64,000 nt of DNA from [Clostridium] saccharolyticum WM1 (GTDB lineage: Bacteria > Bacillota > Clostridia > Lachnospirales > Lachnospiraceae). Positions 41,545-49,605 of the stretch are shown one piece after another (within the stretch, counting starts at the first letter, position 1; each line of letters starts with the position of its first letter). The notes under the pieces are model-generated. The model was not told the DNA's origin. It did not search any database and worked only from the letters and a program-made list of their open reading frames with translations. The position numbers and the translations under genes were made by a program. Where the stretch lies: contig NC_014376.1 in NCBI RefSeq assembly GCF_000144625.1, positions 4,240,501-4,304,500 on the forward strand, written 5' to 3'.

Positions 41545-41678
41545 GTTCTTTTCCTCCTAAAGCCCCATGATAGTCCGACTGATCTGCATCCTTAACCCAG
41601 GCCAACCAGCCCGTCTCTTTTTTTCTGTTCCATACCCGCCCGCCGGTCCATGATGAAAACTACTCTTCCAGCAGCATT

Positions 41679-41744
41679 AAAACAGGCCCCTTCAGTGAAA
41701 AACCGGGATGTTCCCCATGCTTCACCAAAAAGGCCTGTTTTTAT
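41679..41744. terminator. Bidirectional terminator after the amino-acid ABC operon
   Basis: AAAACAGGCC pairing with GGCCTGTTTT, with an inner TGAA/TTCA stem. T-run on both strands. Ends the cytidylate-kinase-like gene and shields the decayed corA. Confidence 0.8.
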
Positions 41745-41763
41745 AAAAAGCTTCCCATTCTTA

Positions 41764-42360
41764 TTATTCTCCGAATAACTGACGCACAATTTCTGCAATC
41801 AGCTTTGCAGTTCCCGTAACCCCAAGAAGGGAAGAATCAATCATCAGGTTCTTATGCTCCGGATCCCCGGGGAAGTAACCGGCGTATTTCTTATGATAGG
41901 CATTTCTGGCCTTGTCTACGGAAGCGATCATCCGTTTTGCCTCCCCCTCCGTCATGCCAAGAGTGTTCACACAGTTTTCCAGCCTTTTTTCATAAGGGGC
42001 ATAGATGAAAATATTGATGTTGTTCTTTTCCTTTTCCAGTAAGTAATCGGAACACCTTCCTACCAGAATACAGCTGGACTTTTTTGCCAGGTCCTGAATA
42101 ATACCCTTTTGCACATCAAAGATAATGTCCTGAATGTATGCCTCATCTGTTCCCAAAGGAAACATGCGCGGCAGAAAGCTCTGCTTTGACTTTTCTTCCT
42201 CTTCGCTGACCGTGGAGACCGGCAGGTTCAGCTTCTTCGCAACCTCCTCCACAATATCACGATCATAGAATTCCACCCCCAGCTCTCTGGACAGCTCTTT
42301 GGCGATGGAACGCCCCAGGCTTCCGAATTCACGGGTGATGGTAATTGTAAACTTTTCCAT
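41764..42360 (-). CDS. Cytidylate-kinase-like family protein
   Basis: 198 aa P-loop kinase relative. Begins 'FTITITREFGSLGRSIAKEL' (the modified P-loop of the CMP-kinase-like family), then 'VEFYDRDIVEEVAKKLNL', 'CILVGRCSDYLL' and 'NLMIDSSLLGVTGTAKLIAE'. These short proteins are common in Lachnospiraceae; the substrate is not established and it is not the housekeeping CMP kinase. It is the last gene of the amino-acid ABC operon, 16 bases after the permease stop, and ends at a strong terminator. Confidence 0.8.
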   Translation of the reverse strand: MEKFTITITREFGSLGRSIAKELSRELGVEFYDRDIVEEVAKKLNLPVSTVSEEEEKSKQSFLPRMFPLGTDEAYIQDIIFDVQKGIIQDLAKKSSCILVGRCSDYLLEKEKNNINIFIYAPYEKRLENCVNTLGMTEGEAKRMIASVDKARNAYHKKYAGYFPGDPEHKNLMIDSSLLGVTGTAKLIAEIVRQLFGE

Positions 42361-42376
42361 AGCAAGAAGTTCCTCC

Positions 42377-43039
42377 CTAACCGGTTACAATTGTTTTTTG
42401 ATATCCCCTCACTGCACAGCTGAGGGCAAAGCAGATAGTAAAATAGCAAAGTGCTTCAAAAGCAAACAGCATCAGCATTCCTCTTACATCATAAATGCTT
42501 CCAAGGACAACGGAGCAGTTTCTCATAAACTCCGCCACATCTACCATTTTTAAGAAAGAAGTGTCCTTGATGATGGTGATTACCTGACTGAGCAGGGCAG
42601 GAATGACCTTTTTATACGTCTGGGGTAGCACGATATAAATAAGAGTCTGGGCAAAACTGAATCCCTGGGACTGGGCGCCTTCAAACTGCCCCTTGGGAAT
42701 GGAGTTCAAGCCTCCGCGGAATATTTCTGCCATAACTGCTGAAGTGAAAAGGGAAATGGCGAATACCGATACTCCTACCTTATTCCCCTTTACGGTAAAA
42801 TAGATCCAGAGTATCCACAAAAGATTGGGGGTACAGCGGAAAAATTCCGTATATGCAGCTACAACCCCTCCCGCCCATTTCCATTTTCCGGTGGAATAGG
42901 TCCTGATCAGTGCCAGGAGGGTTCCGAAAAACATACTGATGATTGTTGCAAGAACGGCGATCATTACCGTCATTCTCAACCCCTTCAGCATGAATAATAC
43001 ATTCGCCTGGGTAAATATCTTATGAAATAATTCTAACAT
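42377..43039 (-). CDS. Polar amino-acid ABC transporter permease, second subunit
   Basis: 220 aa, about five membrane helices of the HisMQ/GlnP type. The cytoplasmic coupling loop is the EAA-like 'FEGAQSQGFSFAQTLIYIVL'. Overlaps the other permease gene by seven bases, which implies translational coupling. Works with its partner to form the membrane channel for an amino acid delivered by the lipoprotein encoded upstream. Confidence 0.9.
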   Translation of the reverse strand: MLELFHKIFTQANVLFMLKGLRMTVMIAVLATIISMFFGTLLALIRTYSTGKWKWAGGVVAAYTEFFRCTPNLLWILWIYFTVKGNKVGVSVFAISLFTSAVMAEIFRGGLNSIPKGQFEGAQSQGFSFAQTLIYIVLPQTYKKVIPALLSQVITIIKDTSFLKMVDVAEFMRNCSVVLGSIYDVRGMLMLFAFEALCYFTICFALSCAVRGYQKTIVTG

Positions 43040-43767
43040 GCTGCCTCCTCATCTGCCTGAAGATCAAGCGTTTTTGCTACAGGCAGCCGCATGGATCTGA
43101 TCTCTAAATAGCGGGCCAGCCTTGCCAGAGGGAAACAGATAATAAAATACATGATAGCACTGGTAAAATACGCCTGGGCAAAATATCCCCTGTCAGCACC
43201 CCAGGAATCCGTAAAGTACATTAAGTCCATACCGGCCACCATAGCCAGGATGGAGGTATTCTTCACAAGATTCAAGGCCTGATTGGCAAGGGGAGGCATG
43301 ATAATCTTTATGGTCTGGGGCAGGATGATATGATACATGGTTTCCAGATAGGAAAAGCCCTGGGACGAAGCCGCCTCAGACTGGCCTTTTGGTATGGCTT
43401 CGATTCCGGTTCTTATGACCTCTGATATATAGGCCCCATGATAAACTCCCACTCCGATCACACCAAGAACGAACTTAGGGATCCGGAAGCCTGAGCTGGA
43501 AAATAACATAGGAAGCACGGAATAATAGCACAGCACCTGCAAAGCCAGGGGCGTATTCTGTATGAATTCTACGTAAATTCGTGAAATTATCTTAAGCAGC
43601 TTAAATTTAGCCGTGGAAAACATACCAAATACCACTCCTAGGGCCAGCGCAACGGCCAGCCCCACCAGTGATATTTTAAGCGTCATTAGAAAGCCCGGTA
43701 TATAATATTCAGGAAATGCCTGAAACAGGGCATTCCATCGTTTTGCATCAAAAAGACCTTTTATCAT
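43033..43767 (-). CDS. Polar amino-acid ABC transporter permease, first subunit
   Basis: 244 aa, HisMQ-family permease with about five membrane helices. Coupling loop 'GQSEAASSQGFSYLETMYHI' with the conserved G three residues after AA. Lies 23 bases after the binding-protein gene and overlaps the next permease. Confidence 0.9.
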   Translation of the reverse strand: MIKGLFDAKRWNALFQAFPEYYIPGFLMTLKISLVGLAVALALGVVFGMFSTAKFKLLKIISRIYVEFIQNTPLALQVLCYYSVLPMLFSSSGFRIPKFVLGVIGVGVYHGAYISEVIRTGIEAIPKGQSEAASSQGFSYLETMYHIILPQTIKIIMPPLANQALNLVKNTSILAMVAGMDLMYFTDSWGADRGYFAQAYFTSAIMYFIICFPLARLARYLEIRSMRLPVAKTLDLQADEEAAC

Positions 43768-43790
43768 GTCATCTATCCTTTACATAAGGG

Positions 43791-44690
43791 TTACTGCAAT
43801 CCCCATTGATCCTGAAGGGCCTTAAGGGAGCCGTCGGATAGCATGGAGGTAATCTTTTCATCAACGAAAGCAGCAAGGCCTGTATTCTCCTTAGCAGCTG
43901 CCACACCGTAATCCTGCTCTGCAAAACGGTCCTGTAAGATCTGGTTTCCGTCATTTACATAGCCTGCCAAAATGGCACGGTCTACGGAGAAACAATCGAT
44001 CTGCTTGGTTGCCAGCGCCTGGGCCAAAGCCGGATAACCATCAAACTCCTGGAATTGAGGATTTACCTTTAACCCTTTTTCATCCACATATTTTTTAAAG
44101 CCATCCTTTGTTGTGGAGGACTGGGCAACGCCGATGATCTTGCCGTCTAAATCTTCAATGGAGTCAATTCCGGACTCTTTGTTAACCAGAAGTCCCACTG
44201 CATCGGTATAATATGGAGTAGAGAAATTATAAGTCTCTTTTCTTTCCGGTGTAATGGTAAAGGTAGCTATCACCAGATCGATCTCTCCATTCTCTAAAAG
44301 AGGTCCTCTGGTCTTAGCGGTTACGCCCTGAAATTCCACCAGTTTCTTTTCCTTTGCTTCCGCCGCTGTGCATCCGAAAATAGTGCCGGCGATCTCATAA
44401 GCCAGATCATCCTCAAAGCCTTCGTATTCTCCGGTTGCCGTATTCTGTAAGCTGAATTTAGGGATATCAGCCTTACAGCCAACCTTTAAAACTCCCCGGT
44501 CAATAATTTTCTGTACATCTGCAGCCAAGCCTTTGCCTGCTGCCTCTGTAGAGCCAGCCGTCCCTGTTCCTTCCTTAGCCGTTGTCTCTGCCGGAGCAGC
44601 CGTTGTTGTTTCCGGGGCCTTTGTTCCGCATGCAGTTAAGGATGCCACAGCTGCAAAAGCCAGGGCAAGTGATAACATTTTCTTCATCAT
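43791..44690 (-). CDS. Amino-acid ABC transporter substrate-binding lipoprotein
   Basis: 299 aa. Signal peptide with lipobox 'LTACGTK' (lipid-modified Cys near 21), an Ala/Thr/Glu-rich spacer (about 25-55), then a type 3 solute-binding domain: 'KVGCKADIPKFSL', 'GEYEGFEDDLAYEIA', 'LVIATFTITPERKETYNFST', 'GVAQSSTTKDGFKK'. The family binds Glu, Gln, Cys or other polar amino acids; the ligand cannot be told by eye. RBS GAGGAACC before the ATG. Confidence 0.9.
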   Translation of the reverse strand: MMKKMLSLALAFAAVASLTACGTKAPETTTAAPAETTAKEGTGTAGSTEAAGKGLAADVQKIIDRGVLKVGCKADIPKFSLQNTATGEYEGFEDDLAYEIAGTIFGCTAAEAKEKKLVEFQGVTAKTRGPLLENGEIDLVIATFTITPERKETYNFSTPYYTDAVGLLVNKESGIDSIEDLDGKIIGVAQSSTTKDGFKKYVDEKGLKVNPQFQEFDGYPALAQALATKQIDCFSVDRAILAGYVNDGNQILQDRFAEQDYGVAAAKENTGLAAFVDEKITSMLSDGSLKALQDQWGLQ

Positions 44691-44730
44691 AATTGGTTCC
44701 TCCTCATTTTATAATATCTTAAACAACATC

Positions 44731-45462
44731 CTAATGAAGGATTTTGCTTAAAAACGCTTTGGTCCGCTCATGCTCCGGACATTCAAAAAAGTGTTCCGGT
44801 GTTCCCTCTTCCAGGATGTAGCCTCCATCCATGAAGATCACCCGGTCTGCTACCTGGCGGGCAAAGCCCATTTCATGAGTTACACAGATCATAGTGATAT
44901 TTTCATGAGCCAGTTCTACCATAACATTTAATACCTCCTGAACCATCTCAGGATCAAGGGCGGAGGTAGGTTCGTCAAAGAGAATCAGGGGCTGCTTGGT
45001 GCACAAAGCCCTGGCTATGGCTACTCTTTGCTGCTGTCCGCCGGAAAGCTGGACCGGGTAATTCCCTGCCTTTTCCTTCAAGCCCACCCGTTCCAAACAC
45101 TTCATGGCGTTTTTCTTTGCCTCTTCCTTGGGAACATGCTGCAGCTTGATGGGAGCCAGCGTCAGATTTTCTAAGACAGTGAGATGGGGATATAAATTGA
45201 ACTGCTGAAAGACCATGGAAGAATACTTTTTTGCCATATCCAGATGGTTCTTTTTTGTTACTTCTGTGCCTGCCACGGTTATCTTTCCGCTGGTAGGCTC
45301 CTCCAGATAGTTAATGCAGCGGATAAAGGTAGACTTTCCAGAGCCGGAGGGTCCGATGATAACCAGCTTTTCGCCCTCCTTTACCGTCAGGCTTATATCC
45401 TTTAAAACCTCTAAATCTCCGAAGTTCTTTTTTAAGTTTTCAACTTTCACCATATCTGGCAT
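44731..45462 (-). CDS. Amino-acid ABC transporter ATP-binding protein (GlnQ type)
   Basis: 243 aa. Walker A '[12 protein letters not shown]' near 35, Q-loop '[18 protein letters not shown]', ABC signature '[15 protein letters not shown]', Walker B '[14 protein letters not shown]', switch His in '[16 protein letters not shown]'. The frame is open to 45504, but the ATG at 45462 has AGAGGGGATGG upstream and starts the domain naturally. First gene of the operon, preceded by a leader hairpin and a strong promoter. Confidence 0.92.
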   Translation of the reverse strand: MPDMVKVENLKKNFGDLEVLKDISLTVKEGEKLVIIGPSGSGKSTFIRCINYLEEPTSGKITVAGTEVTKKNHLDMAKKYSSMVFQQFNLYPHLTVLENLTLAPIKLQHVPKEEAKKNAMKCLERVGLKEKAGNYPVQLSGGQQQRVAIARALCTKQPLILFDEPTSALDPEMVQEVLNVMVELAHENITMICVTHEMGFARQVADRVIFMDGGYILEEGTPEHFFECPEHERTKAFLSKILH

Positions 45463-45502
45463 AATTCCATCCCCTCTCTGTAAACTTTCTCTAAAAATAT
45501 GC

Positions 45503-45540
45503 AAAAAGACGCCTTAGAGTCTGAATATCTTAAGCGTCTT
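45503..45540 (-). terminator. Hairpin with T-run in the leader of the amino-acid ABC operon
   Basis: AAGACGC / GCGTCTT stem, inner TTA/TAA pairing, followed on the minus strand by TTTTGCATATTTTT. It lies after oppF and, notably, about 20 bases downstream of the amino-acid operon promoter. It can end oppF transcripts and may also attenuate the amino-acid operon. Confidence 0.65.
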
Positions 45541-45564
45541 TGCTTAGTCTTTTTAATTGTTGTT

Positions 45565-45593
45565 ATTATAAAAAGTTTTATTTGAAAAGTCAA
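45565..45593 (-). promoter_or_regulatory. Promoter of the amino-acid ABC operon
   Basis: On the minus strand TTGACT (45588-45593), 17 bases, TATAAT (45565-45570). The -35 box overlaps the oppF stop codon. Confidence 0.75.
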
Positions 45594-46600
45594 GGATTAT
45601 TTTCTTTGTTACCAATAAATGGCAGGCAGGAGCAGGCCACAAAATGTCCTGGAGAAACCTCTTCCATTACAGGCACCCTGCTGCTGCACTCCTCCCTGGC
45701 ATACATGCATCTGGTATGGAAATGGCAGCCGGATGGTACATGCATGGGGCTGGGAAGCTCTCCCTGAAGCATCAGCCGCTTTGATTTTGCAGAAAGTTCC
45801 GGGTCAGCCACCGGTATGGCGGAAAGCAACGCCTTTGTATAAGGATGGAGAGGATTCTCATACAGTTCATCGCTGTCTGCGATCTCCACCAGCCTTCCCA
45901 GATACATGACTCCGATCCTTGTGGAGATATGGCGCACCATGGATAAGTCATGGGCTACAAATAAGTAGGTCAGTCCCATTTCCTTCTGTAAATCCTCCAG
46001 CATGTTCACTACCTGGGCCTGAATGGAAACATCCAGGGCTGAAATAGGCTCATCGCAAAGCAAAAATTCCGGTTCTACTGCCAGGGCCCTGGCAATCCCG
46101 ATCCTCTGGCGCTGGCCGCCTGAAAACTCATAGGCATACTTGTACATGTCATCCGGCTTCATTCCCACCTTTTTAAGCATTTCCTCGATCCTGCCGTCCA
46201 TCTCGCTGGAAGCCATGGCGGATCCTGCCGCCATGGACTCTCCAATGATCTCACGCACATTGTGGTGGGGATCCAGGGCAGAATAGGGATCCTGGAAAAT
46301 GATCTGCATCTGACGGTGGATTGGAAGCAGCTTTTTTCCCTTTACACTGGTAATATCCTGTCCTTTAAACCGGATCGAGCCGCTGGTGGGATCATACATT
46401 CGGATTAAGGTCCTGCCTAAGGTAGACTTACCGCAGCCGGATTCCCCTACCAGCCCAAAGGTCTCTCCCTTCCGGATCGTAAGATTCACGCCGTCCACTG
46501 CCTTTATCTCCGCCTTCTTACGGCCGAAAAAGTCCTTTGCAGGGAAATATTTACAGACCTCACGGGCTTCCAGAAGGATTTCCTGGTTCTTGTTCTCCAT
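45590..46600 (-). CDS. oppF: Oligopeptide/dipeptide ABC transporter ATP-binding protein (OppF type)
   Basis: 336 aa. Walker A 'GESGCGKSTLGRTL' near 50, Q-loop 'QIIFQDPYSALDP', signature 'FSGGQRQRIGIARAL', Walker B 'FLLCDEPISALDVS', switch 'FVAHDLSM'. The C-terminal OppDF extension carries cysteines in 'CHFHTRCMYAREEC', as in iron-sulfur-binding Opp ATPases. The frame is open far upstream, overlapping oppD; the ATG at 46600, one base after the oppD stop and behind AAGGTGGAG, is right. Last gene of the opp operon. Confidence 0.92.
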   Translation of the reverse strand: MENKNQEILLEAREVCKYFPAKDFFGRKKAEIKAVDGVNLTIRKGETFGLVGESGCGKSTLGRTLIRMYDPTSGSIRFKGQDITSVKGKKLLPIHRQMQIIFQDPYSALDPHHNVREIIGESMAAGSAMASSEMDGRIEEMLKKVGMKPDDMYKYAYEFSGGQRQRIGIARALAVEPEFLLCDEPISALDVSIQAQVVNMLEDLQKEMGLTYLFVAHDLSMVRHISTRIGVMYLGRLVEIADSDELYENPLHPYTKALLSAIPVADPELSAKSKRLMLQGELPSPMHVPSGCHFHTRCMYAREECSSRVPVMEEVSPGHFVACSCLPFIGNKENNP

Positions 46601-46601
46601 G

Positions 46602-47621
46602 TCACTCCACCTTCCTTTCCCTTGCATCAAGCTCCTCTGCCGAAAAGATACACATAGCTCTCTGGGTATCCGAATAAATCCGGTACTTAGGAATTCCCTT
46701 TTCGCATTCCTCACAGGCAAATTTACAACGCTCCGCAAAAGGGCAGCCATCTGGCGGATCGATCAGGGAGGGGGCCATTCCCGGAATAGGCTCCAGCCGC
46801 TTTTTGTCTCCTGTCTGTGGTTTGGGAACCGCCTGAAGAAGAGCCCTGGTATAAGGATGCCTGGGCGCATAAAAGATTTCCCGGGTCAGCCCCTCTTCCA
46901 TTAAAAGGCCTCCGTACATGACGAGGATCCGGCTGCTTAAGCTTGCCACCACTCCCAGATCATGGGTAATAAGTATTATGCTCATTCCAGTCTCATCCTG
47001 CAGTTTTTTTAATAGCTCCAGGATCTGGGCCTGAATGGTCACATCAAGAGCCGTGGTCGGCTCATCTGCAATGAGAAGCTTCGGCCTGCAGCAAAGGGCC
47101 ATGGCAATCAATACCCTCTGCCTCATTCCACCGGAAAATTCATGGGGATACTGGCCCAGTCTCTTCTCCGGAGATGGGATGCCCACCTGTTCCAAAACAG
47201 CGACCGCTTCTTTGCGGGCAGACCGGTTATCCATTCCCCTGTGGCGTTTCAGCACCTCCGTCAGATGAAAACCAATGGTCCTCACCGGATTCAAAGCCGT
47301 CATAGGATCCTGAAAGACCATGGCAATCTCTTTTCCCCGCATCTTTCGCAGCTGTTCCGGCGTCATCTCCATCATATCCTGATCCAGAAACAGCATCTGG
47401 TCCGCAGTCACCTCTGCATTCTCCGGCATCAGGCCCAGGATGGATTTCATCAGGACACTTTTTCCGCTGCCGGATTCTCCCACCACCGCCAGGATCTCCT
47501 GGCGGTCTGCGTGAAAGCTTACTCCCCGTACCGCCTTTACCGATTTTCCGTGGGTATGAAAGGTGGTATGGATATTTTCAACAGACAGAATCTTTTCATC
47601 GTTTTTCTTTGTCTTTTCCAA
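46602..47621 (-). CDS. oppD: Oligopeptide/dipeptide ABC transporter ATP-binding protein (OppD type)
   Basis: 339 aa. Walker A 'GESGSGKSVLMKSI', Q-loop 'MVFQDPMTALNP', signature 'FSGGMRQRVLIAMAL', Walker B 'LLIADEPTTALDVT', switch 'LITHDLGV', then the OppDF C-terminal extension with 'CPFAERCKFACEEC'. The start is a TTG at 47621 with GGGAGGAAACAGGAA before it; no ATG lies close by. 16 bases after oppC. Confidence 0.9.
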   Translation of the reverse strand: MEKTKKNDEKILSVENIHTTFHTHGKSVKAVRGVSFHADRQEILAVVGESGSGKSVLMKSILGLMPENAEVTADQMLFLDQDMMEMTPEQLRKMRGKEIAMVFQDPMTALNPVRTIGFHLTEVLKRHRGMDNRSARKEAVAVLEQVGIPSPEKRLGQYPHEFSGGMRQRVLIAMALCCRPKLLIADEPTTALDVTIQAQILELLKKLQDETGMSIILITHDLGVVASLSSRILVMYGGLLMEEGLTREIFYAPRHPYTRALLQAVPKPQTGDKKRLEPIPGMAPSLIDPPDGCPFAERCKFACEECEKGIPKYRIYSDTQRAMCIFSAEELDARERKVE

Positions 47622-47637
47622 TTCCTGTTTCCTCCCT

Positions 47638-48525
47638 TTACTCTTTCTCGTCGTTCATAATTTTGGGTTCCACGAAAACCCGGAGCAGGTTGCCTAGCTT
47701 ATTAAAGGCAAAAATCGTGACAATGATCAGAAGGCCGGGGATCAGAGCCATGTAAAAGGTATTCTGCATGGTTCCCTGAGCATTCTGCAAAAGGCTTCCC
47801 CAGGAAGACATGGGCTGTTGTATGCCCACCCCCAGGAAGCTTAAAGAAGATTCCGTCATTATCGCATTGGCCATGCTGGTGGTTGCCGATACAATGATGG
47901 TGGGAAACACGGAAGGTATGATATGGTGGATAATGATTTTCCAGATGCCCACGCCGGAAAATTCTGCATAAAGGATAAATTCCCTTTCCTTAAGGGAAAG
48001 GGTCTCGGCCCGCACCAGTCTTGCAATCTCCATCCAGGTAAAAAACCCGATAACCAGAATAATGGATTTTAATCCAGGCCTTAAAAAGATGCTGACAACA
48101 GTGACCAGGATCATCCATGGAATGGAATACAATACATCCACGATACGCATAAGGATCATGTCAACCATTCCGCCGCACAGGCCGGACACCGTACCCACCG
48201 CCACTCCAATGGTAAGGCTTGTGAGCATGGCCAGAAATCCAACCAGCAGGGAAACACGGCTTCCGTAGATGACTCTGGCAAAATAATCCCTTCCTACCTC
48301 ATCGGTACCAAACCAGTGCCCGGCAGACGGGGGCTGAAGCCGGTTTACAATATTAGTTGCATTCGGTTCCACTGGAAGTAAGGGTGCGATGAATGCAAAT
48401 AAAATAATCAGTCCTAAAAGAAACAGGGAAATGACCGCTGCCTTATCATGCTTTAAGGCCAGCAATACGCTGTCCACTCTGAGGGATCTGCTTTTCTTTG
48501 TGTTCTTTTCGTTACTTTTCATCAT
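47638..48525 (-). CDS. oppC: Oligopeptide/dipeptide ABC transporter permease (OppC type)
   Basis: 295 aa. N-terminal membrane helix (about 31-50), the conserved 'HWFGTDEVGRDYFARVIYGS' periplasmic block near 70-90, then five more helices. Coupling loop 'EFILYAEFSGVGIWKIIIHH'. Starts three bases after oppB with two adjacent ATGs, the second equally possible. Confidence 0.92.
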   Translation of the reverse strand: MMKSNEKNTKKSRSLRVDSVLLALKHDKAAVISLFLLGLIILFAFIAPLLPVEPNATNIVNRLQPPSAGHWFGTDEVGRDYFARVIYGSRVSLLVGFLAMLTSLTIGVAVGTVSGLCGGMVDMILMRIVDVLYSIPWMILVTVVSIFLRPGLKSIILVIGFFTWMEIARLVRAETLSLKEREFILYAEFSGVGIWKIIIHHIIPSVFPTIIVSATTSMANAIMTESSLSFLGVGIQQPMSSWGSLLQNAQGTMQNTFYMALIPGLLIIVTIFAFNKLGNLLRVFVEPKIMNDEKE

Positions 48526-48528
48526 CTG

Positions 48529-49482
48529 TCACCCCATTTCCCTGATTCGCGGATCCGTAATGCAGTAGAGGATATCCGACAGTAAGTTTCCAAGGATTAC
48601 TAGAGTGGAGGACAGCACCAGGATGATCATAACAATGGGATAATCCATACCCTGAATCGCCTTGATGAAATAAGGTCCCACTCCCGGCCAGCCAAATACG
48701 GTTTCCGTAATGATGGCCCCGGTTACCAGAAGCTGAAGGGCCATGCCAAGCCTGGTAATAATGGGAAGCAGAACATTCTTACAGACATGCTTATACATAA
48801 TTTCCCCTCTGGAGGCACCAAACGCCCGCTGAACCAGCACATAATCCTCTGAAAACTGGGTGACCGTAGAGGAACGGACAAATTTTAAGTTGGCAGGTAA
48901 GAATGTAAAGGTAAGGGTAAGGAAAGGCATGATATAATGCATTAAAAAATCCGACATGGAGGCCCCCTTCCCCACCGAATGCATACCTACAATCGGAAGA
49001 AGCTTCAGTTTATAGCCCAGGACAAAGATCAGCAGCATGGAAAACCAGAAGGAAGGAACTGCGATGGCTACAGAAGAGAGTCCGTCGATCACCTTATCTG
49101 CTGTCTTATTTTTATGGGAGCCTGCCAATAATCCCAGAATGACCGCCAGGATATATGCGGTTGCATAGGCGGGAAGCACCAGCTTTATGGTGTTTGGAAT
49201 CCTCACTGCCAGATCTCCTGCAATGCTTTGCTTGGTCACGATGGAATATCCGAAATTCCCGTTGAGTATTCCGTTCAGCCAGCGGAAATACTGGATGAAC
49301 AGAGGCTTGTCATACCCGTATTTAGCCTTTATCAATTCAATTGTTTCCTGTGACATCTTTGGTGTTGTCATTGCATCAATGGCATCGTAGGGCGCAAAAT
49401 GCATCAAAGCAAAACATAGAATTGTGATCAAAAGGACCATGGGTATGGCTGTCAATATCCGTCTTAATATATATTTTGCCAT
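48529..49482 (-). CDS. oppB: Oligopeptide/dipeptide ABC transporter permease (OppB type)
   Basis: 317 aa, six membrane helices. Starts 'MAKYILRRILTAIPMVLLIT'; has 'KYGYDKPLFIQYFRWLNGIL' near 55 and coupling loop 'DYVLVQRAFGASRGEIMYKH' as in OppB/DppB. AAGGAGAAACC precedes the ATG. Separated from oppA by a hairpin-containing 123-base gap. Confidence 0.92.
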   Translation of the reverse strand: MAKYILRRILTAIPMVLLITILCFALMHFAPYDAIDAMTTPKMSQETIELIKAKYGYDKPLFIQYFRWLNGILNGNFGYSIVTKQSIAGDLAVRIPNTIKLVLPAYATAYILAVILGLLAGSHKNKTADKVIDGLSSVAIAVPSFWFSMLLIFVLGYKLKLLPIVGMHSVGKGASMSDFLMHYIMPFLTLTFTFLPANLKFVRSSTVTQFSEDYVLVQRAFGASRGEIMYKHVCKNVLLPIITRLGMALQLLVTGAIITETVFGWPGVGPYFIKAIQGMDYPIVMIILVLSSTLVILGNLLSDILYCITDPRIREMG

Positions 49483-49509
49483 ATGGTTTCTCCTTATATA
49501 AAGAAAGAG

Positions 49510-49543
49510 GTGTCTGCCGCAGGATTCCAGCAGCAGAACACCC
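49510..49543 (-). terminator. Hairpin between oppA and oppB, likely partial terminator
   Basis: GGTGT-CTGC-GC pairing with GC-GCAG-ACACC, followed on the minus strand by TCTTTCTTTATA. Such hairpins after binding-protein genes protect the 5' message and lower expression of downstream permease genes. Confidence 0.55.
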
Positions 49544-49605
49544 TTCCTTCTTCACAGCTGATTTAGCCGCACCGTATTATTCAGCTGACACACCCGCTGT
49601 CTGCA

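Noticed and set aside
41592..41798. A 68-codon minus-strand frame between corA and the kinase-like gene
   Set aside because: It overlaps the end of the kinase-like gene and a terminator, and is not protein-like.
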